Positions 1-10,647 of a stretch of 64,000 bases of DNA are shown piece by piece. The position numbers were made by a program, and so were the translations under genes. This stretch comes from Desulfosporosinus acidiphilus SJ4 (GTDB taxonomy: Bacteria > Bacillota > Desulfitobacteriia > Desulfitobacteriales > Desulfitobacteriaceae), in assembly GCF_000255115.2 (NCBI RefSeq), contig NC_018068.1, positions 620,001 to 684,000 on the forward strand. Direction: 5' to 3'. Position 1 is the first letter of the stretch. Each line of letters begins with the position of its first letter. The notes beneath the pieces are model-generated. The model did no database searches and was not told the origin of the DNA. It saw nothing but the letters and a program-made list of their open reading frames with translations.

Positions 1-1
1 A

Positions 2-352
2 ACGGGAGCAACGGGAGCCGCAGGAGCAACGGGAGCAACGGGAGCCGCAGGAGCAACGGGAGCAACGGGAACCGCAGGAGCAACAGGAGCTACAGGAGTC
101 GCAGGAGCGACGGGGGCTACAGGAGTCGCAGGAGCAACAGGAGCAACAGGAGTCGCAGGAGCAACGGGAGCAACGGGAGCCGCAGGAGCAACGGGAGCAA
201 CGGGAGCCGCAGGAGCAACGGGAGCAACGGGAGCCGCAGGAGCAACAGGAGCTACAGGAGTCGCAGGAACAACGGGGGCTACAGGAGTCGCAGGAGCAAC
301 AGGAGTTGCAGGAGCAACAGGAGTTGCAGGAGCGACGGGTGCCACAGGAGCG
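2..352 (+). repeat. Coding 9-bp Gly-X-Y triplet repeats
   Basis: Tandem 9-base units built on GGAGCAACG/GGAGCCGCA encode GAT/GAA/GTA triplets in the frame of the downstream head domain. The repeat runs off the left edge of the window. Confidence 0.9.
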
Positions 353-754
353 GGCTTAGCAGCATTCGGTTATGTTTATACACTGGATACAGTCGCACAA
401 ACAGTTGCGGGTGGAGCGCCGGTCGTGTTTAGCAGTAATGGTCCACTCGTAAATGAAACTCATGCTGTGGGAACTGCCCCGGTAACCGTAACACTTGCCG
501 GTAATTATCAAATTGATTACAGTGTAAGTATAACTGCTGGGGTCGGCTCGGAAATTGCAATCGCAGTGAATGGCACGGTCAACGCATCTACTCCAATTAC
601 TGCGTTGGTGGCTACTGGGCAGGTAACTGGGCAGGCTATTTTAACCCTTGCAGCAGGTGATGTCATTACGCTTGTAAACAATTCCGCTGTTCCGTTTACA
701 CTCACAGCAGCACCTGAAGTTGGAGCACAATTAACCATTGACAAATTAGATTAA
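2..754 (+). CDS. Collagen-like surface protein, C-terminal part (5' end outside window)
   Basis: The frame is open from the first bases of the window, so the start lies upstream; 250 codons are visible. Residues 1 to about 117 are Gly-X-Y triplets ([12 protein letters not shown]) with no proline. They are followed by about 130 residues rich in Val, Thr, Ala and Gly, with alternating hydrophobic strands ([27 protein letters not shown]). This matches the layout of BclA-type exosporium filament proteins, where a collagen stalk carries a TNF/C1q-like trimerising head. A terminator hairpin follows directly. It sits next to a second collagen-like gene and a glycosyltransferase cluster, which suggests the threonines are glycosylated (inference). 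The N-terminal targeting domain is not visible. The family call is confident; spore location is inferred. Confidence 0.85.
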   Translation, partial: TGATGAAGATGATGAAGATGATGTAGATGATGVAGATGATGVAGATGATGVAGATGATGAAGATGATGAAGATGATGAAGATGATGVAGTTGATGVAGATGVAGATGVAGATGATGAGLAAFGYVYTLDTVAQTVAGGAPVVFSSNGPLVNETHAVGTAPVTVTLAGNYQIDYSVSITAGVGSEIAIAVNGTVNASTPITALVATGQVTGQAILTLAAGDVITLVNNSAVPFTLTAAPEVGAQLTIDKLD

Positions 755-772
755 TTTCTATATCAAGGGCCA

Positions 773-810
773 GCTGCACTATGTATGAATTGTAGTGCAG
801 CATTCTTTTT
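773..810 (+). terminator. Rho-independent terminator after collagen-like gene
   Basis: A perfect 9-bp stem (GCTGCACTA with TAGTGCAGC, 773-781 and 793-801) is followed by a T-rich run. It lies 19 bases after the stop codon at 754. Confidence 0.85.
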
Positions 811-2935
<2,125 letters not shown>

Positions 2936-2952
2936 AATTCAGATCAATAAAA

Positions 2953-2981
2953 CCAAACGCGGCCCCAAAGGTCGCGTTTGG
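2953..2981 (+). terminator. Terminator hairpin after collagen-like gene
   Basis: A 12-bp stem pairs 2953-2964 with 2970-2981 (one G-T pair) around a 5-base loop. It lies 18 bases after the stop at 2935. The T tract is poor, so termination may be partial. Confidence 0.7.
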
Positions 2982-3054
2982 TCAAGCTGCCACTTGATCA
3001 TAAAGCGAATATTATAGAGTATGACCTAAAATCATGACTTTGAGGTGCTGATGA

Positions 3055-4161
3055 ATGGGGGATAAAACCATTACCATTAGTTTATGCATGATCGTCCGAA
3101 ACGAAGAGCAGACTATTGCTCGGTGCCTTGATTCCGTAAAGGGAATTCCGGATGAAATTATAATTGTAGATACAGGTTCTACTGACCAAACGAAGGAAAT
3201 TGTACGTCGATATACGGATGAGGTAGCCGATTTTACCTGGATTGATAATTTCGCGGCTGCGCGTAATTTTGCATTTAGCCAAGCAACTAAAGATTATATC
3301 CTTTGGTTGGATGCCGATGATATTTTGGCTGATACTGATCGTGAAAAATTTCTAAAGCTGAAAAAGGAATTTGATACATCTATAGATATCGTTAATATGC
3401 CCTACCTCTTGGCATTCGATCAATCCGGCGCAGTTACGTTCAGTTTAAGACGAAACAGGCTAGTCAGAAGAAGTAAGAATTTTCGCTGGATCGGTGCTGT
3501 GCACGAGTATCTGGAAGTTTACGGATCAATTTTGAACTCTGATATTTGTATAACCCATAAAGGAATAGAACGAAATGATTCCGATCGTAATTTAAAAATC
3601 TACGAGAAACGTAAGGCTGAAGGAGAGTCGTTTTCTCCCCGAGATTTATATTACTATGGCAATGAGCTTTTTGATCATAAGTTTTATAAACGGGCCATTA
3701 AAGTGTATCAGGACTTTTTGGAAACAGGACAAGGTTGGCTTGAAGATAACCTTTCTGCTTGTGGGAAGCTCGCGGAATGTTTTGAGAAGTTAGGGCAGAA
3801 AGATAAAGAGTTGGAGTACCTCATGAAATCCTTTGAATATGCGATTCCAAGAGCTGAGTTTTGCTGTCGTTTAGGATTTTATTTTCTAGAGGCTAAGAAA
3901 TATGAACAAGGAGCTTTCTGGTATAATCTGGCGACTCAATTGGAAAAACCCGTTGACAGCTGGGGTCCCCGGATAGAAGCCTGCTGGACATGGCTGCCGC
4001 ATTTACAGTTGTGCGTTTGCTATGACCGCTTGGGTAACCAGGAATTAGCCTACAAGCATAATGAGATCGCAAGGAAATTTCGTCCGGATAATCCTCAGGT
4101 GCTTTTTAATAAAAAGTATTTGGAAGGTGTCCTGGGAATGAGCAAAGGAGTTGAATCTTAG
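3055..4161 (+). CDS. Family 2 glycosyltransferase with C-terminal TPR-like repeats
   Basis: The protein has 368 residues. It begins with a GT-A fold: SLCMIVRNEEQTIARCLDS, then IIIVDTGSTDQT for nucleotide binding and LWLDADD as the DXD-type metal motif near residues 83-89. VHEYLE near residue 150 is typical of the SunS-like GT2 group. After about residue 190 come helical repeats (LYYYGNELFDHKFYKRAIKVY; LGFYFLEAKKYEQGAFWYN) that read as TPRs for protein-acceptor binding. It follows the collagen-like gene and is joined to the next methyltransferase by a 1-base overlap. A role in O-glycosylating the collagen-like threonines is plausible but inferred. The start has GAGGTG 7 bases upstream. Confidence 0.85.
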   Translation: MGDKTITISLCMIVRNEEQTIARCLDSVKGIPDEIIIVDTGSTDQTKEIVRRYTDEVADFTWIDNFAAARNFAFSQATKDYILWLDADDILADTDREKFLKLKKEFDTSIDIVNMPYLLAFDQSGAVTFSLRRNRLVRRSKNFRWIGAVHEYLEVYGSILNSDICITHKGIERNDSDRNLKIYEKRKAEGESFSPRDLYYYGNELFDHKFYKRAIKVYQDFLETGQGWLEDNLSACGKLAECFEKLGQKDKELEYLMKSFEYAIPRAEFCCRLGFYFLEAKKYEQGAFWYNLATQLEKPVDSWGPRIEACWTWLPHLQLCVCYDRLGNQELAYKHNEIARKFRPDNPQVLFNKKYLEGVLGMSKGVES

Positions 4162-4691
4162 TGAACTTAAACTGGCATGAAGATTTTATTGTTCACCTGG
4201 CGTCCGTTGTTCAGCCAAAGGTTTATGTGGAACTCGGTCTGTGTAGGTGTGCTCTTTTCAATCGAATTATCCCTTACGCAGAACAGCTGATTGGCGTCGA
4301 TATCAATTCGGATGCCGGCGGCTATATGGAAGCGTCTGTAAAAGCCCGGTTTTTCAACGGGACTACTCAGGAGTATGCTAAAGAACTTGCCGCAAACCCT
4401 TTACAGATAAATATGCTTTTCATTGATGCCGATCATTCTAAAGAAGCAGTAATCCAAGATTTTCGGGACTATCTTCCCTTTGTGGCTCCCCATGGTTTGA
4501 TCCTGCTTCATGATACCCACCCCGGAAATGAATACTTGATCCAGCCTGAATGGTGTGGTACCGCCTATCAGGCCATTGAAGAGTTATTAAAGGAAACTGG
4601 TCCTTTTGAGTTGATGACGATCCCGGTTTCACCTGGTTTGACAATCTGCAGGAAACGCCATGCTCAGTTATCTTGGCAGGAAGGGTTGTAG
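4161..4691 (+). CDS. Class I SAM-dependent methyltransferase
   Basis: The protein has 176 residues and starts at a GTG that shares a base with the preceding stop codon, so the two are probably translationally coupled. VYVELGLCRCALFNRI matches the glycine-rich motif I of Rossmann methyltransferases in degenerate form. LIGVDINSD holds the acidic residue that binds the SAM ribose, and INMLFIDADHSKEAVIQDF is typical of the Methyltransf_24 type. LLHDTHPG follows. It probably modifies a sugar made or attached by the adjacent glycosyltransferase; the substrate is unknown. Confidence 0.75.
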   Translation: MNLNWHEDFIVHLASVVQPKVYVELGLCRCALFNRIIPYAEQLIGVDINSDAGGYMEASVKARFFNGTTQEYAKELAANPLQINMLFIDADHSKEAVIQDFRDYLPFVAPHGLILLHDTHPGNEYLIQPEWCGTAYQAIEELLKETGPFELMTIPVSPGLTICRKRHAQLSWQEGL

Positions 4692-4728
4692 TGCAGATTT
4701 CTGAAAACGGAACTCTTTAAATTAATTG

Positions 4729-4780
4729 AGCCAATAAAGTGGAAAGCGGGTAACTTAGGTCTGCTTTCACTTTATTGGCT
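4729..4780. terminator. Bidirectional terminator between convergent genes
   Basis: The arms AGCCAATAAAGTG(G)AAAGC and GCTTTCACTTTATTGGCT pair over 18 bp with one bulged G. The hairpin sits between the plus-strand methyltransferase (ends 4691) and the minus-strand gene (ends 4848), with T/A runs on both sides. Confidence 0.85.
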
Positions 4781-4847
4781 TTACTAACTATAAGAATAAT
4801 TTAAGTCTGGTTTTTGGCCTATATAAATCTAAAAGAAAGATTATAGA

Positions 4848-5489
4848 TTATTCTTCTAAATCTGTTTTCATTATGATTTCCTTAATATTGCCCTGATAGG
4901 GCATTAAAATTGATTTATCAAATTCAATAAATATTGTGCCCTGGTAGGGACCAATGTTATAGTCATATTTTTCTTCGGCTAATCTTCTGGTTATGACATA
5001 ACCTTCTTCTTTCCACTTTTTGAAATATTGATCTCTGGCAAAACTTGATTTTTCATAGTTCCAAGATGTTGGCAGGTAAATATAGTCGATTTCCTCATTT
5101 TCATAATAACCAATATTAGCTTCTTTTAGCCTTCTGGCGAAATCGACATCCTCATAACCTCCGCCGATAAAACGCTCGTCAAAAAAGCCGATCTTTCTTA
5201 TTAAGTCCTTTTTAAATCCAAAAAATCCAAAACGATAAAGGGCAACTAGTCCCCAGCCATCTTCTAGCATTGTTAGGATTTTCCCCACGGCCTTAGGAGT
5301 TGGCCGAGCTTTATCATTGCATATAATTATTGTCTCAAAGTTACTCGAGGTTATAGAGACATTAACAATTTTCGAAAATGAGGGATAATTAGTGCCATTA
5401 AATATTCGACTATTGAGTCCTTCCAAGCATGATTGCGCTTCCCTGCTTAAGAGCAGTCTGTTGGAAATTATGACTATTTCATAATTCAT
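4848..5489 (-). CDS. Small galactosyltransferase-like glycosyltransferase (GT2/GT7 C-domain type)
   Basis: The protein has 213 residues; GGAGATAAGTTA precedes its ATG. The N-terminal half (MNYEIVIISNRLLLS, FETIIICND) resembles a GT-A core. The best motif is GFFDERFIGGGYEDVDFARRL near residues 97-117, which matches the Glyco_transf_7C signature; the GGYEDVDF acidic cluster usually supports the acceptor or metal site. A canonical DXD is not obvious, and the protein is short for a complete GT-A enzyme. It lies just downstream of a GT4 gene on the same strand, with 26 bases between, so the two probably form one transcript in the surface-glycan locus. Confidence 0.65.
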   Translation of the reverse strand: MNYEIVIISNRLLLSREAQSCLEGLNSRIFNGTNYPSFSKIVNVSITSSNFETIIICNDKARPTPKAVGKILTMLEDGWGLVALYRFGFFGFKKDLIRKIGFFDERFIGGGYEDVDFARRLKEANIGYYENEEIDYIYLPTSWNYEKSSFARDQYFKKWKEEGYVITRRLAEEKYDYNIGPYQGTIFIEFDKSILMPYQGNIKEIIMKTDLEE

Positions 5490-5515
5490 TAACTTATCTC
5501 CTATAGAGTATTACT

Positions 5516-6505
5516 CTATTTTAGGCTTAGTAAAAAAGCTTCGACCTGATCTGCCGTACGCTGCCAGGTCCAGCTTTGAGCAAAAGCCTGGCCTGCCGAA
5601 GCTATTCTTTGACGTTCGGCATCACTTCTTAAAAGCCGGTAAATCGCTGAACTCAACTGCTCGAAGTCGCTGGGGGGAACAAGCAAACAGTTTTCACCAT
5701 TTATAACATAATCACGGTTTCCGCCGCAATCTGTAGTCACCACGGCAGTTCCGCAGGCCATTGCTTCAAGGGGAGGCAAGCCAAAGGCCTCGAAATAAGA
5801 GGTGTAAACAAAGAGGTCGGCCTGAGCATAAAGTTGGGCCATCTCAAGATCAGAGGTCGTGGTTTTAATTTGGCAAGGAACAGGGAATGCAAAATAGGCA
5901 TTTTCAGGAATTGAAACAGTAAGGTCAAAATCAACCTGATTTTTTAATGCGTTGACTGCTTTTAGAAATTCCGGACCTCCTTTCCAGGTGTACCCGGAAG
6001 CAGGGTCCCGCATTATATAAAAAATGTTTTTGCGCCCGGTTGCCGTAGATCGCTTAGGATAAGGATGAAAGGTTAAGGTGTCAACACCGGCGTTAATGAC
6101 GGTACTTTCCAGGCCCGTTTCCTTAAGAAGAAGTTGACGGTGCCATTGAGATATGGACATAATCGGAGCGCCGATCAGATAGGTTTGCTTGGCTGTTTCC
6201 GGATCGGGTACCCAGAGCGGCTCGTAGCCAAGACTAAGACGCACAACCCGTCCTTTTTGCGATTCCCAAGCAGGCTTAACTGTCAAATAGAAATTGGGCA
6301 GAATGAAATCTGCTGAAGGAATGGAGGAAGGAGTCAGCTCATTTACTCGTCTTAATTTGGTTCGCAGGGGCCAGACTTGAGCTCCTTTTTGGGGCATAAC
6401 AACTTCCACATCATGCCCTTTATCCTGCAAGGCATTGGCTAAATGATAAATAAAACGTGCTCCCCCACCCATTTCTAAACTAAGAACCGGAAACACAATT
6501 TTCAT
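5516..6505 (-). CDS. Family 4 glycosyltransferase (copy 1)
   Basis: The protein has 329 residues from MKIVFPVLSLEMGGG; AGGGAGGACAAACC directly precedes this ATG, so the upstream in-frame extension is not used. It has the two-Rossmann GT-B layout. The N-terminal GGGARFIYHLANALQDKGH binds the acceptor side, and the C-terminal LFVYTSYFEAFGLPPLEAMACGTAVVTTDCGG contains the E-x7-E nucleotide-sugar motif of GT4. It is clearly paralogous to the gene at 7296-8291 (same LSLGYEPLWVP, SQWHRQLLL and NGENCLLVPPSD segments). The two flank a methyltransferase on the opposite strand. Sugar and acceptor are unknown. Confidence 0.88.
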   Translation of the reverse strand: MKIVFPVLSLEMGGGARFIYHLANALQDKGHDVEVVMPQKGAQVWPLRTKLRRVNELTPSSIPSADFILPNFYLTVKPAWESQKGRVVRLSLGYEPLWVPDPETAKQTYLIGAPIMSISQWHRQLLLKETGLESTVINAGVDTLTFHPYPKRSTATGRKNIFYIMRDPASGYTWKGGPEFLKAVNALKNQVDFDLTVSIPENAYFAFPVPCQIKTTTSDLEMAQLYAQADLFVYTSYFEAFGLPPLEAMACGTAVVTTDCGGNRDYVINGENCLLVPPSDFEQLSSAIYRLLRSDAERQRIASAGQAFAQSWTWQRTADQVEAFLLSLK

Positions 6506-6645
6506 GGTTTGTCCTCCCTTTTGCTCGGTACTACATACTATGCGTCCAAGTGGGCGATTTGTGCTTGAAGGCACTTTACTGGACAATTTGAATAGGATGT
6601 AGGAATAGAGGATGTAAAAATAACAATTGGAAGGATGTTCAGCCA

Positions 6646-7254
6646 GTGACCGTTAATGTCGTAAATCATAAAGATTTCCTCGTATCAATTAATGAACTTC
6701 TTTGTGGTTCCCGAACGGTTTTAGATATTGGATGTGGCTTGGGTACGACTCTGAAACAGTTTTGCTGCCCGATAAAAATAGGTGTGGATGCTCATCGACC
6801 TTATTTAGAGAAGGCTAGGTTCGATGAGCCCTTGGTTACCTTGAACTTTAGAGCGGAACGCATGAGAGAATTGTTCCTGCCCAATTCTATTGATAGTGTG
6901 ACTCTCATTGATGTGATTGAGCATTTTGAAAAGGAAGATGCACTTGACGTCCTTCAGCAAGTGGAGGAAATTGCTGCGCAAAGGGTTATAATTTTTACCC
7001 CAAGGGGGTTTTTCCAACAAAATGACGTTGATCATTATGGTTTAGGGGGAGAAACTTACCAGCGGCATCGCTCAGGCTGGGAGGTCGAGGACTTTCAAAG
7101 GCTTGGCTACAATATAATAATTTTTGCTAAGTTCCACGATCAGAAGAATAAGGCTTTTTTAGAGGTTTACGGCGAAAAGGCTGACCCCATTGACGCTCTC
7201 TTGGCTTGGAAGGAATGCAGCTCGAGAAAATCAGAACCGGAAGGCGGAATGTGA
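6646..7254 (+). CDS. Class I SAM-dependent methyltransferase
   Basis: The protein has 202 residues starting at GTG with GGAAGGA upstream. VLDIGCGLGTTLKQF is a clear motif I, KIGVDAHRPYLEKAR supplies the motif II acid, and SVTLIDVIEHFEKEDALDVLQQVEEIA is the Methyltransf_11-like post-I region. RVIIFTPRGFFQQND then HRSGWEVEDFQRLGY is typical of glycan-biosynthesis methyltransferases. It lies alone on the plus strand between two paralogous minus-strand GT4 genes and probably decorates the same glycan. Substrate unknown. Confidence 0.8.
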   Translation: MTVNVVNHKDFLVSINELLCGSRTVLDIGCGLGTTLKQFCCPIKIGVDAHRPYLEKARFDEPLVTLNFRAERMRELFLPNSIDSVTLIDVIEHFEKEDALDVLQQVEEIAAQRVIIFTPRGFFQQNDVDHYGLGGETYQRHRSGWEVEDFQRLGYNIIIFAKFHDQKNKAFLEVYGEKADPIDALLAWKECSSRKSEPEGGM

Positions 7255-7295
7255 CATTAGATTTTGGCAAGAGATTTTAAAGCTGTTCCCTTTCT

Positions 7296-8291
7296 CTAGG
7301 GATGGCTGAGCTTAAACAGTAAGGCCTCTAATTTATCTGCCGAGCGGCGCCAGGTCCAGGGCTGGGCGAATTGCAGGCCGGTTAGAGCAAGCTGATCCCG
7401 TACATTTTTCTGTGTCAGCAACTGTAATAACGCAAGAGTTAATTGGCCAATATCGCTGGGGGGAACCATTAAACAGTTCTCCCCGTTTTTTGCGTAATCG
7501 CGGTTACCTCCGTTATCTGTAGTAACGATGGCAGTTCGGCAGGCCATGGCTTCCAGCAGCGGCATGGAGAAGGATTCAAAATAGGAGGTGGAAACAAAAA
7601 TGTCCGCCTGACCATAGAAAAGGGCCATTTCCCGGTCCGTTTGGGCTTTTACGATTTCATAAGGAACAGGCGCCGGGTAATTTGCGCCTTCGGTCGCGAC
7701 AACCCGGATGTCAAAGTTAGGAACAGTGTGTTTTATTTGCCGGCAAGCTTCCCAAAACTCTTCGCTGCCTTTCCAAGTATAGCCATGTTCCTTGGAACGA
7801 AGGATATAGGCAATGGTCAAGCGCTCTGTGGAGAGGGATTTTTTGGGGCAAGGATGAAAAACCGATGTATCAACTCCTCCGGGTATAACAGTGCTGTCTC
7901 GCCCGGTCCCCTGGAGAATTAATTGCCGATGCCATTGAGACAGAGAAATGATGGGAGCATCTATTAGGTAGGACTCTCGGGCTTTTTCTGCTTCCGGAAC
8001 CCACATAGGTTCATAACCAAGGCTAAGTCGAACGACTTGGCCTTTTTTGGATTTCCAAGCCGGAAAGACGGTGGGGTAAAAATTAGGGAGCAGGAAATCT
8101 CCGGGAGGTATGGCTTGCGGAGTAAGTTCCTTTACCCGGGTAATATGAGTGCGCAGAGGCCAGGCAATGGAGGCGTTTTCGGGGACTACGATTTCCACAT
8201 TGTGTCCTTTATCCGCCAGCTCATTGGCTAATTGATAAATATAGCGTGTTCCTCCGGTTTCTAAACTCAGAACTGGAATCACCAATTTCAT
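7296..8291 (-). CDS. Family 4 glycosyltransferase (copy 2)
   Basis: The protein has 331 residues; AGGAGGTTTCAT lies directly before the ATG. It is a GT-B protein with GGTRYIYQLANELADKGH at the N-terminus and IFVSTSYFESFSMPLLEAMACRTAIVTTDNGG carrying the E-x7-E motif. Sequence blocks match the paralogue at 5516-6505 throughout, so the pair arose by duplication and probably transfers related sugars. Copy 2 has one glycine fewer in the N-terminal loop (GGT for GGGA), which may alter acceptor choice. Function within the surface glycan locus is inferred. Confidence 0.88.
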   Translation of the reverse strand: MKLVIPVLSLETGGTRYIYQLANELADKGHNVEIVVPENASIAWPLRTHITRVKELTPQAIPPGDFLLPNFYPTVFPAWKSKKGQVVRLSLGYEPMWVPEAEKARESYLIDAPIISLSQWHRQLILQGTGRDSTVIPGGVDTSVFHPCPKKSLSTERLTIAYILRSKEHGYTWKGSEEFWEACRQIKHTVPNFDIRVVATEGANYPAPVPYEIVKAQTDREMALFYGQADIFVSTSYFESFSMPLLEAMACRTAIVTTDNGGNRDYAKNGENCLMVPPSDIGQLTLALLQLLTQKNVRDQLALTGLQFAQPWTWRRSADKLEALLFKLSHP

Positions 8292-8531
8292 ATGAAACCT
8301 CCTAATACATTCCAGAAGGAAATAATTTAAAATGGTGTCTTATCATTCTTTACAGGTCTTCTTTCAAAATTCACGGTTCATGTCAGTTTTCAAAAAACGG
8401 GTTCTTTATAGTCTATGATATATTCCTTGACAAAGTGGCAAGAAATGGGTTAAAAACCGCCTTCCCAGTGTCAAGATTAAGTGGACTTCCATACCATATA
8501 GAGATGAGATATGGGGAGGATGGAACCTAAA
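8292..8531. other. Divergent intergenic region
   Basis: It separates the minus-strand GT4 gene from the plus-strand sugar-nucleotide operon. TTGACA at 8427-8432 with TTAAAA 17 bases later is a weak candidate sigma-A promoter for the operon at 8532. No other structure stands out. Confidence 0.35.
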
Positions 8532-9725
8532 ATGAAAATATGTGTCGTTGGTTTAGGCAATATCGGCTTTAATCTCTTCACATTTCTCTGTGAGAAATTC
8601 CCGGGAGAGGTCAGCGGAGTTGATGTGAACAGGAAAAGGGTCCAGGAGTTAAGGCGCCAAGGCTATGAAGTTACTGACAATTATGGGGATTTGGTTGGCA
8701 TAGATGTCTGGTTAATGGCTCCATCAACCGGCAGCCAGGCAGAAAACCTGTTTGCGGCCCTGGAAGAAATGATTATTCATCCAGGCTGTCTGATTTCCGT
8801 TGAGTCGACCTTACCGCCGGGCACTATGAGCCGTGTGCGTGATTTTCTGGAGAAAAAAGGATTCCAACTGGGAACCGATATTTTTTTGATTCATGTGCCT
8901 CACAGGGTCATGTTTGGAGTTGATAAAACGGTCTGTGATAGCCCTAGAGTCATGGGAGCTTTTACCGGCCTCTGCCTGGAGAAGGGGCGCGAATTTTATT
9001 CACCTTTAGTGCCTGAACTGATGGAAGTGGCAGATATACGAGTTGCTGAGTTGTCTAAGGTTATAGAAAATGTTAAACGCTATGTCGATATAGCCTTTGC
9101 CGAAGAAATTTATAGTTATTGTGTTGATCAAGCGCTGGATTTTGAAGATTTAAGAAGAGCGGTGAACAGTAAAAGCAACGTCGAACTTTTAGGGACAGAT
9201 TGGGGGATTGGCGGGGAATGTTTGCCTAAAGACTTAGGTTTCCTGCAAAGTGTATGTGCGTCCCCCTTATTGGAAGGCGCCGAAAAGGCGGATCAGAACT
9301 ATCGGGATAAGATTGTCCGGCAAGTGGGCTCCGGAAAGGAAGTCTTAGTTAAGGGGGTAAGTTACAAAGCAGGGGTGAAAGACCTAAAGTACAGCAGAGC
9401 CAGTGATTTGATCAAGGCTCTGGAAGCTGCCGGAAATACAGTTTGGGTGGAGGATCCCTTATTTTCCTCGAATGAACTTCATGATGCCGGTTTTAACACT
9501 TGTCAGACTGAACCGAACAATAAAAACAGGCAATTAACTCCCAATCGGATTATCCTTGAACGACAGAAAGCCTTAAATCTAAGCAAAACAACAAATACCC
9601 AATTAGATCCTAATGAAAAAACATTTTCCCGAAGATTAAAAAAGACAAATTTTCAGGATAAGGTTATCGATCTTATTCAAAAGAACTTAATCGGTACAAG
9701 AATTAGTGGAAAAAGGAGCAAATAA
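8532..9725 (+). CDS. Nucleotide-sugar dehydrogenase (UDP-glucose/GDP-mannose dehydrogenase family) with atypical C-terminus
   Basis: The protein has 397 residues from MKICVVGLGNIGF; GGGGAGG is 12 bases upstream and earlier in-frame ATGs overlap that site. GLGNIG is the NAD-binding Rossmann motif. VESTLPPGT near 95 and GGECLPKD with Cys230 match the family's active-site signature (usually GGHCIPxD). VSYKAGVKDLKYS opens the normal C-terminal domain, but after about residue 325 the sequence turns into an unrelated Asn/Lys/Arg-rich tail instead of the usual closing Rossmann half. The family oxidises UDP-sugars to uronic acids. With the WecB-like epimerase at 12217 the substrate could be UDP-ManNAc (inference). 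The 3' end abuts the next gene. Confidence 0.75.
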   Translation: MKICVVGLGNIGFNLFTFLCEKFPGEVSGVDVNRKRVQELRRQGYEVTDNYGDLVGIDVWLMAPSTGSQAENLFAALEEMIIHPGCLISVESTLPPGTMSRVRDFLEKKGFQLGTDIFLIHVPHRVMFGVDKTVCDSPRVMGAFTGLCLEKGREFYSPLVPELMEVADIRVAELSKVIENVKRYVDIAFAEEIYSYCVDQALDFEDLRRAVNSKSNVELLGTDWGIGGECLPKDLGFLQSVCASPLLEGAEKADQNYRDKIVRQVGSGKEVLVKGVSYKAGVKDLKYSRASDLIKALEAAGNTVWVEDPLFSSNELHDAGFNTCQTEPNNKNRQLTPNRIILERQKALNLSKTTNTQLDPNEKTFSRRLKKTNFQDKVIDLIQKNLIGTRISGKRSK

Positions 9726-9726
9726 G

Positions 9727-10647
9727 ATGGCCAAAGTATTGATCACGGGCAGCCAAGGAACTTTAGGTTCCCGACTTGTAGAAGCCATGAAAAAGCGAGG
9801 GCATGAAGTTTGGGAAGTTGACTTACAACACCATCCTGGTGAGAGATATTTTAGGGCAGACATTGCTGAATATCGTCAATTGGAACGGATTTTCGAGCAA
9901 AACTATGATTATGTAGTTCACTTAGCCGCTGAATTCGGAAGGATTAATGGAGAACATTATTATGACACCTTGTGGAAAACAAACGTTATCGGCACGCGCA
10001 ATATCTTGGAATGGCAATTGAAAAAAGGCTTTAAATTAGTATTCACGAGTTCTTCTGAAATCTATGGTGAGGCAGCGGAACCTCTCTTAACCGAAGATTT
10101 ACCTTTGAAAAAGACAATTATTCAGCATAACGATTATGCCTTAACAAAATGGGCCAATGAAGTTCAAATTTTGAATTTCGAAAAGAAATACCAATCTCCC
10201 ATCGTTCGACTTCGTTTGTTCAATGCCTATGGACCAGGAGAGTATTATCATCCTTACCGCAGTGTTATTTGTCTTTTCATATACCGGGCTTTAATGGGTA
10301 TCCCCTATGATGTCTTTGAAGGATATCACCGCGTCTTTATGTATGTGGATGATCTGATTCCGACCATTGCCAATGTAACTTCCAACTTTAAGCCGGGAGA
10401 AGTCTATAACATTGGCGGAATAGAGTATCGAAGCGTTCATGAACTCAGTGATTTAGTGCTTAAGTACACGAAGGGTGATCCCAAACTCGTCAATTATCTT
10501 CCGGAAGACAAACACAATACGGTCAGCAAACGCCCTGATATCAGCAAAGCGAAAGCAGACTTGGGGCATGACCCTAAAGTGACTTTGGAAGAAGGATTGC
10601 CGATTACAGTGGAATGGATGAAAAAGGTATATCGGGAGGGTCGTTAA
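9727..10647 (+). CDS. NAD-dependent nucleotide-sugar epimerase/dehydratase (extended SDR)
   Basis: The protein has 306 residues; AAAAGGAGCAAATAAG precedes the ATG at 9727. VLITGSQGTLGSRLVEAMKKRGH is the SDR glycine motif. FTSSSEIYGEA gives the catalytic Ser, and YALTKWANE gives the YxxxK pair near residues 138-142. VRLFNAYGPGEY and EVYNIGGIEYRS are typical of extended-SDR UDP-sugar epimerases. It belongs to the operon starting at 8532 and overlaps the following glycosyltransferase by one base. It probably makes an activated sugar for the surface glycan; exact specificity cannot be read from sequence. Confidence 0.87.
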   Translation: MAKVLITGSQGTLGSRLVEAMKKRGHEVWEVDLQHHPGERYFRADIAEYRQLERIFEQNYDYVVHLAAEFGRINGEHYYDTLWKTNVIGTRNILEWQLKKGFKLVFTSSSEIYGEAAEPLLTEDLPLKKTIIQHNDYALTKWANEVQILNFEKKYQSPIVRLRLFNAYGPGEYYHPYRSVICLFIYRALMGIPYDVFEGYHRVFMYVDDLIPTIANVTSNFKPGEVYNIGGIEYRSVHELSDLVLKYTKGDPKLVNYLPEDKHNTVSKRPDISKAKADLGHDPKVTLEEGLPITVEWMKKVYREGR

